This document shows, piece by piece, positions 6,023 to 7,712 of a stretch of 7,712 nucleotides of DNA (position 1 is its first letter; every line of letters begins with the position of its first letter). The position numbers and the translations under genes are program-made. The stretch is from JAKBCQ01 sp021807585. GTDB lineage: Bacteria > Planctomycetota > Planctomycetia > Isosphaerales > Isosphaeraceae. The stretch is from contig DAHWFG010000350.1 of the NCBI GenBank assembly GCA_027325115.1, positions 1 to 7,712 of the forward strand, read 5' to 3'. The notes below the pieces were generated by a model. It saw only the letters and a program-made list of their open reading frames with translations, had not been told where the DNA came from and ran no database searches.

Positions 6023-6371
6023 GTTCGGATCGTGAAACGGAACGGTTGGTGTGCGTTTCCGCCCCGCCAGCATAATGGACATCGACTCGTTTCGCCATCG
6101 CGGTTTCGCGCGGGGGGATCGGACGATCGGGGTGGACGCGTCGGTGAACTCCGGGGCGATCGATCGAACGACCGAGTCGATAACCAATAAAAATACGATT
6201 GATCTTGAATCGGTAAGAATCTTGGAATCCGCCGGCGTCGATCGGTGCAAGGCGATCAATCCGGGATAATGCTTTTCCGGTTTGCGACGTGTCGTTAAGC
6301 TTAATGCGGTATCGGCGAGGCGAACGAACGGTGCGAATCCAATTCGAGAAGCAATCGGTCATGAACCTTCC
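6023..6371. other. Divergent intergenic region between hslV and the adaptor gene
   Basis: With the starts chosen here about 376 bases separate the two divergent genes, so promoters for both should lie in this interval. Candidates are weak. On the plus strand GATAAT at 6265-6270 resembles a -10 box but no matching -35 is seen. An AT-rich patch at about 6181-6215 could serve the minus strand. TTAAGCTTAA at 6295-6304 is a 10-bp palindrome. No CIRCE element is present, although hslVU is often a heat-shock operon. Open frames here have no protein-like features. Confidence 0.5.
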
Positions 6372-6376
6372 GGGAG
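6372..6376 (+). promoter_or_regulatory. Ribosome binding site of the adaptor gene
   Basis: GGGAG lies 8 nt before the ATG at 6385. The alternative in-frame ATG at 6361 has only a weak GAGAA upstream, so 6385 is preferred. Confidence 0.6.
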
Positions 6377-6384
6377 CGAACACG

Positions 6385-7712
6385 ATGACGGCGCGACGAT
6401 TTCCATGTTTATTCGCATTTCTAAGTATCATGATCCTTTTGGGAACTGATCGGACCACGTTCGGTCGCCAAGCCGCCGCCGAAGCTCGATCTCAAACAAA
6501 AGAGAATCGCGGGAAAACCGACGGGAAACCGCGAACGGTTCAAGTCGCGACGATCAAGAAAACCGATTTATATAATTACAACGGGCGCTACCAGGTTACG
6601 GCGTATCCTTCGCGGACTGCGAAGCTTTATACCAACACGCCGGGAACGATTCGGGGATTGAAATTACGGCTCGGCGATCACGTGAAACAAGGAGAGACGA
6701 TCGCCGAGATCGAATCGGCCGAGTTACGGCGGGAGATCGAGACGCGAGAGCTCTCGGTCCGTCGCGCCGAGATCGCGCTCGAACGAACGAAGGCGGAAAT
6801 CCGCCGGATGGAAAAGCTGATCGATATCAAAAAAGCCGAGCCTTTTGATATCAAGAAGAAGCCCGAAACGATCGAATCCGAACTCGGCGTTTTACGCGAT
6901 GAACTCGAGATCGCCAAGTTGAAGATGGAGGAGGCGAAGATAAATTTCGAAGAAGCGAAGCTTTCGCTTCATCAGGCGCGCGATCGCCTCGCCTCCTCTC
7001 GTTACGTCGCGCCTTTCGAGGGAGACGTGATTGAAGTCAACGTCGCGGACGGAGATCGAGTCGTTCCGACGGGAGTCGAGACTGGTAAACCTGCTTTTGT
7101 ATTGGGAGATTTCCGAATGATTCACTATAAGTATGAAAACGAATTTGTTACGTTAACTAGCCGCGATGTCATTGAACCGGGAATGAAAGCCGTAATATGC
7201 TCCGTATATGAGGAATCCGAACCCATATCGTTCGGAAGAGTCGTCTGGGTCGATCCGCATCGTGATAAGTCGACTTCCGCCGGAAGATATATCGTCGAAG
7301 CGCCGAATCCGGTGAAAACAATGAAGTATCTCGATGAAGCTTGGGTTTCGATCCGGACGACTTTTCAAAAGAGTGTTTTGACGATTCCGACTCGAGCGTA
7401 CGCCTATGACGGAAACGTATTGCAATCATCGTATTGTTGCTTAATTGCAGATGAAAAGATCAAGAAGACAAAGATCCAAATATCTTCCGGGGGATTGGAT
7501 ATAGATGATGCTAGATTAACTATCGATCCAGGTATTAGGAACAATAATATTTTAGTTGGTGCATTTGGCATGATTACTCATCAAGTTGATAAGAATGAAG
7601 AAGATTATAATGCGAAATTCAAGAGAATTCATCATGTCGACAAGGTCGAATTAGGTCTTAAAGAAGGCGACGTCGTCGTCGTCGCGGTCGAATCGGGATC
7701 GATCGAGGATCT
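6385..7712 (+). CDS. HlyD/RND-type periplasmic adaptor (membrane fusion protein), 3' end outside the window
   Basis: Periplasmic adaptors link an inner-membrane transporter (RND, ABC or MFS) to an outer-membrane exit duct. The 442 visible residues begin with a basic, hydrophobic leader (RRFPCLFAFLSIMILLG, 4-20) that suggests a signal peptide or membrane anchor. The first lipoyl half-motif follows (GTIRGLKLRLGDHVKQGE, about 87-104), then a long charged coiled coil (about 107-205), and the second lipoyl half (APFEGDVIEVNVADGDRVVP, about 209-228). A beta-barrel region comes next. The segment KVELGLKEGDVVVVAV near the window edge matches the usual C-terminal membrane-proximal domain, so little may be missing. 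No stop occurs before position 7712. The partner transporter is expected downstream but not visible, so the substrate cannot be named. From about 7430 to 7640 the gene becomes AT-rich (59 G/C in 180 bases at 7441-7620) with codons such as TTA, ATA, AGA and AGG, unlike its GC-rich coiled-coil part. Confidence 0.85.
   Translation, partial: MTARRFPCLFAFLSIMILLGTDRTTFGRQAAAEARSQTKENRGKTDGKPRTVQVATIKKTDLYNYNGRYQVTAYPSRTAKLYTNTPGTIRGLKLRLGDHVKQGETIAEIESAELRREIETRELSVRRAEIALERTKAEIRRMEKLIDIKKAEPFDIKKKPETIESELGVLRDELEIAKLKMEEAKINFEEAKLSLHQARDRLASSRYVAPFEGDVIEVNVADGDRVVPTGVETGKPAFVLGDFRMIHYKYENEFVTLTSRDVIEPGMKAVICSVYEESEPISFGRVVWVDPHRDKSTSAGRYIVEAPNPVKTMKYLDEAWVSIRTTFQKSVLTIPTRAYAYDGNVLQSSYCCLIADEKIKKTKIQISSGGLDIDDARLTIDPGIRNNNILVGAFGMITHQVDKNEEDYNAKFKRIHHVDKVELGLKEGDVVVVAVESGSIED

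Noticed and set aside
6265..6270. GATAAT as -10 promoter box for the adaptor gene
   Set aside because: No recognisable -35 at proper spacing and planctomycete promoters are poorly defined; kept only as a weak candidate in the intergenic entry.
6009..6458. N-terminal extension of hslV up to ATG 6098 or 6458
   Set aside because: No Shine-Dalgarno at these starts, residues unlike HslV, and a strong ribosome binding site at TTG 6008 gives the family length.
7672..7683. Four tandem GTC units as a phase-variable microsatellite
   Set aside because: They encode Val-Val-Val-Val in the normal GLKEGDVVVV beta strand; too short and in codon multiples.

Overview
The window looks like chromosomal DNA of a planctomycete (Planctomycetota, probably Pirellulales-like). 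Three observations suggest this. A hairpin repeat at about 1000-1097 reads 'NPKRKRG' on one strand and 'PSLALRVG' on the other, wording I recall from many planctomycete hypothetical proteins. There is an exported protein joining a CxxCH motif to prenyltransferase/squalene-cyclase-type repeats. MsrB carries a long Lys/Ala-rich tail. The assignment is inference; no rRNA or other phylogenetic marker is present. Coding DNA is GC-rich and strikingly dense in GATC/CGATCG.

Layout, left to right. (1) 22-801, plus: an exported MsrB-type methionine sulfoxide reductase with a low-complexity tail. (2) 802-1115: non-coding, with a perfect 9-bp hairpin (901-925) and the planctomycete-type inverted repeat (1000-1097). 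(3) 1116-1481, plus: a frame encoding three hydrophobic segments but interrupted by an in-frame TAG, probably a decayed small membrane protein. (4) 1490-6008, minus: a tightly packed five-gene cluster read right to left: hslV, hslU, a 167-residue unknown, an exported CxxCH/terpenoid-cyclase-fold protein, and inositol oxygenase (MIOX). Junctions are a 13-nt overlap, 24 nt, 33 nt and a 4-nt ATGA overlap, so one transcript is likely. (5) 6009-6384: divergent intergenic region. (6) 6385-7712, plus: a HlyD/RND-type periplasmic adaptor that runs off the window and contains an AT-rich island unlike the rest of the gene.

How the genes may work together. HslV and HslU form the ATP-dependent HslUV (ClpQY) protease. 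HslV is best started at a TTG codon with a strong Shine-Dalgarno, giving a five-residue propeptide before the catalytic Thr. Why this protease would be co-transcribed with a di-iron inositol oxygenase and an exported, possibly haem-binding, alpha/alpha-toroid protein is not known to me; this gene association is the most interesting feature of the window. No mobile-element gene, tRNA, rRNA or CRISPR array was seen.
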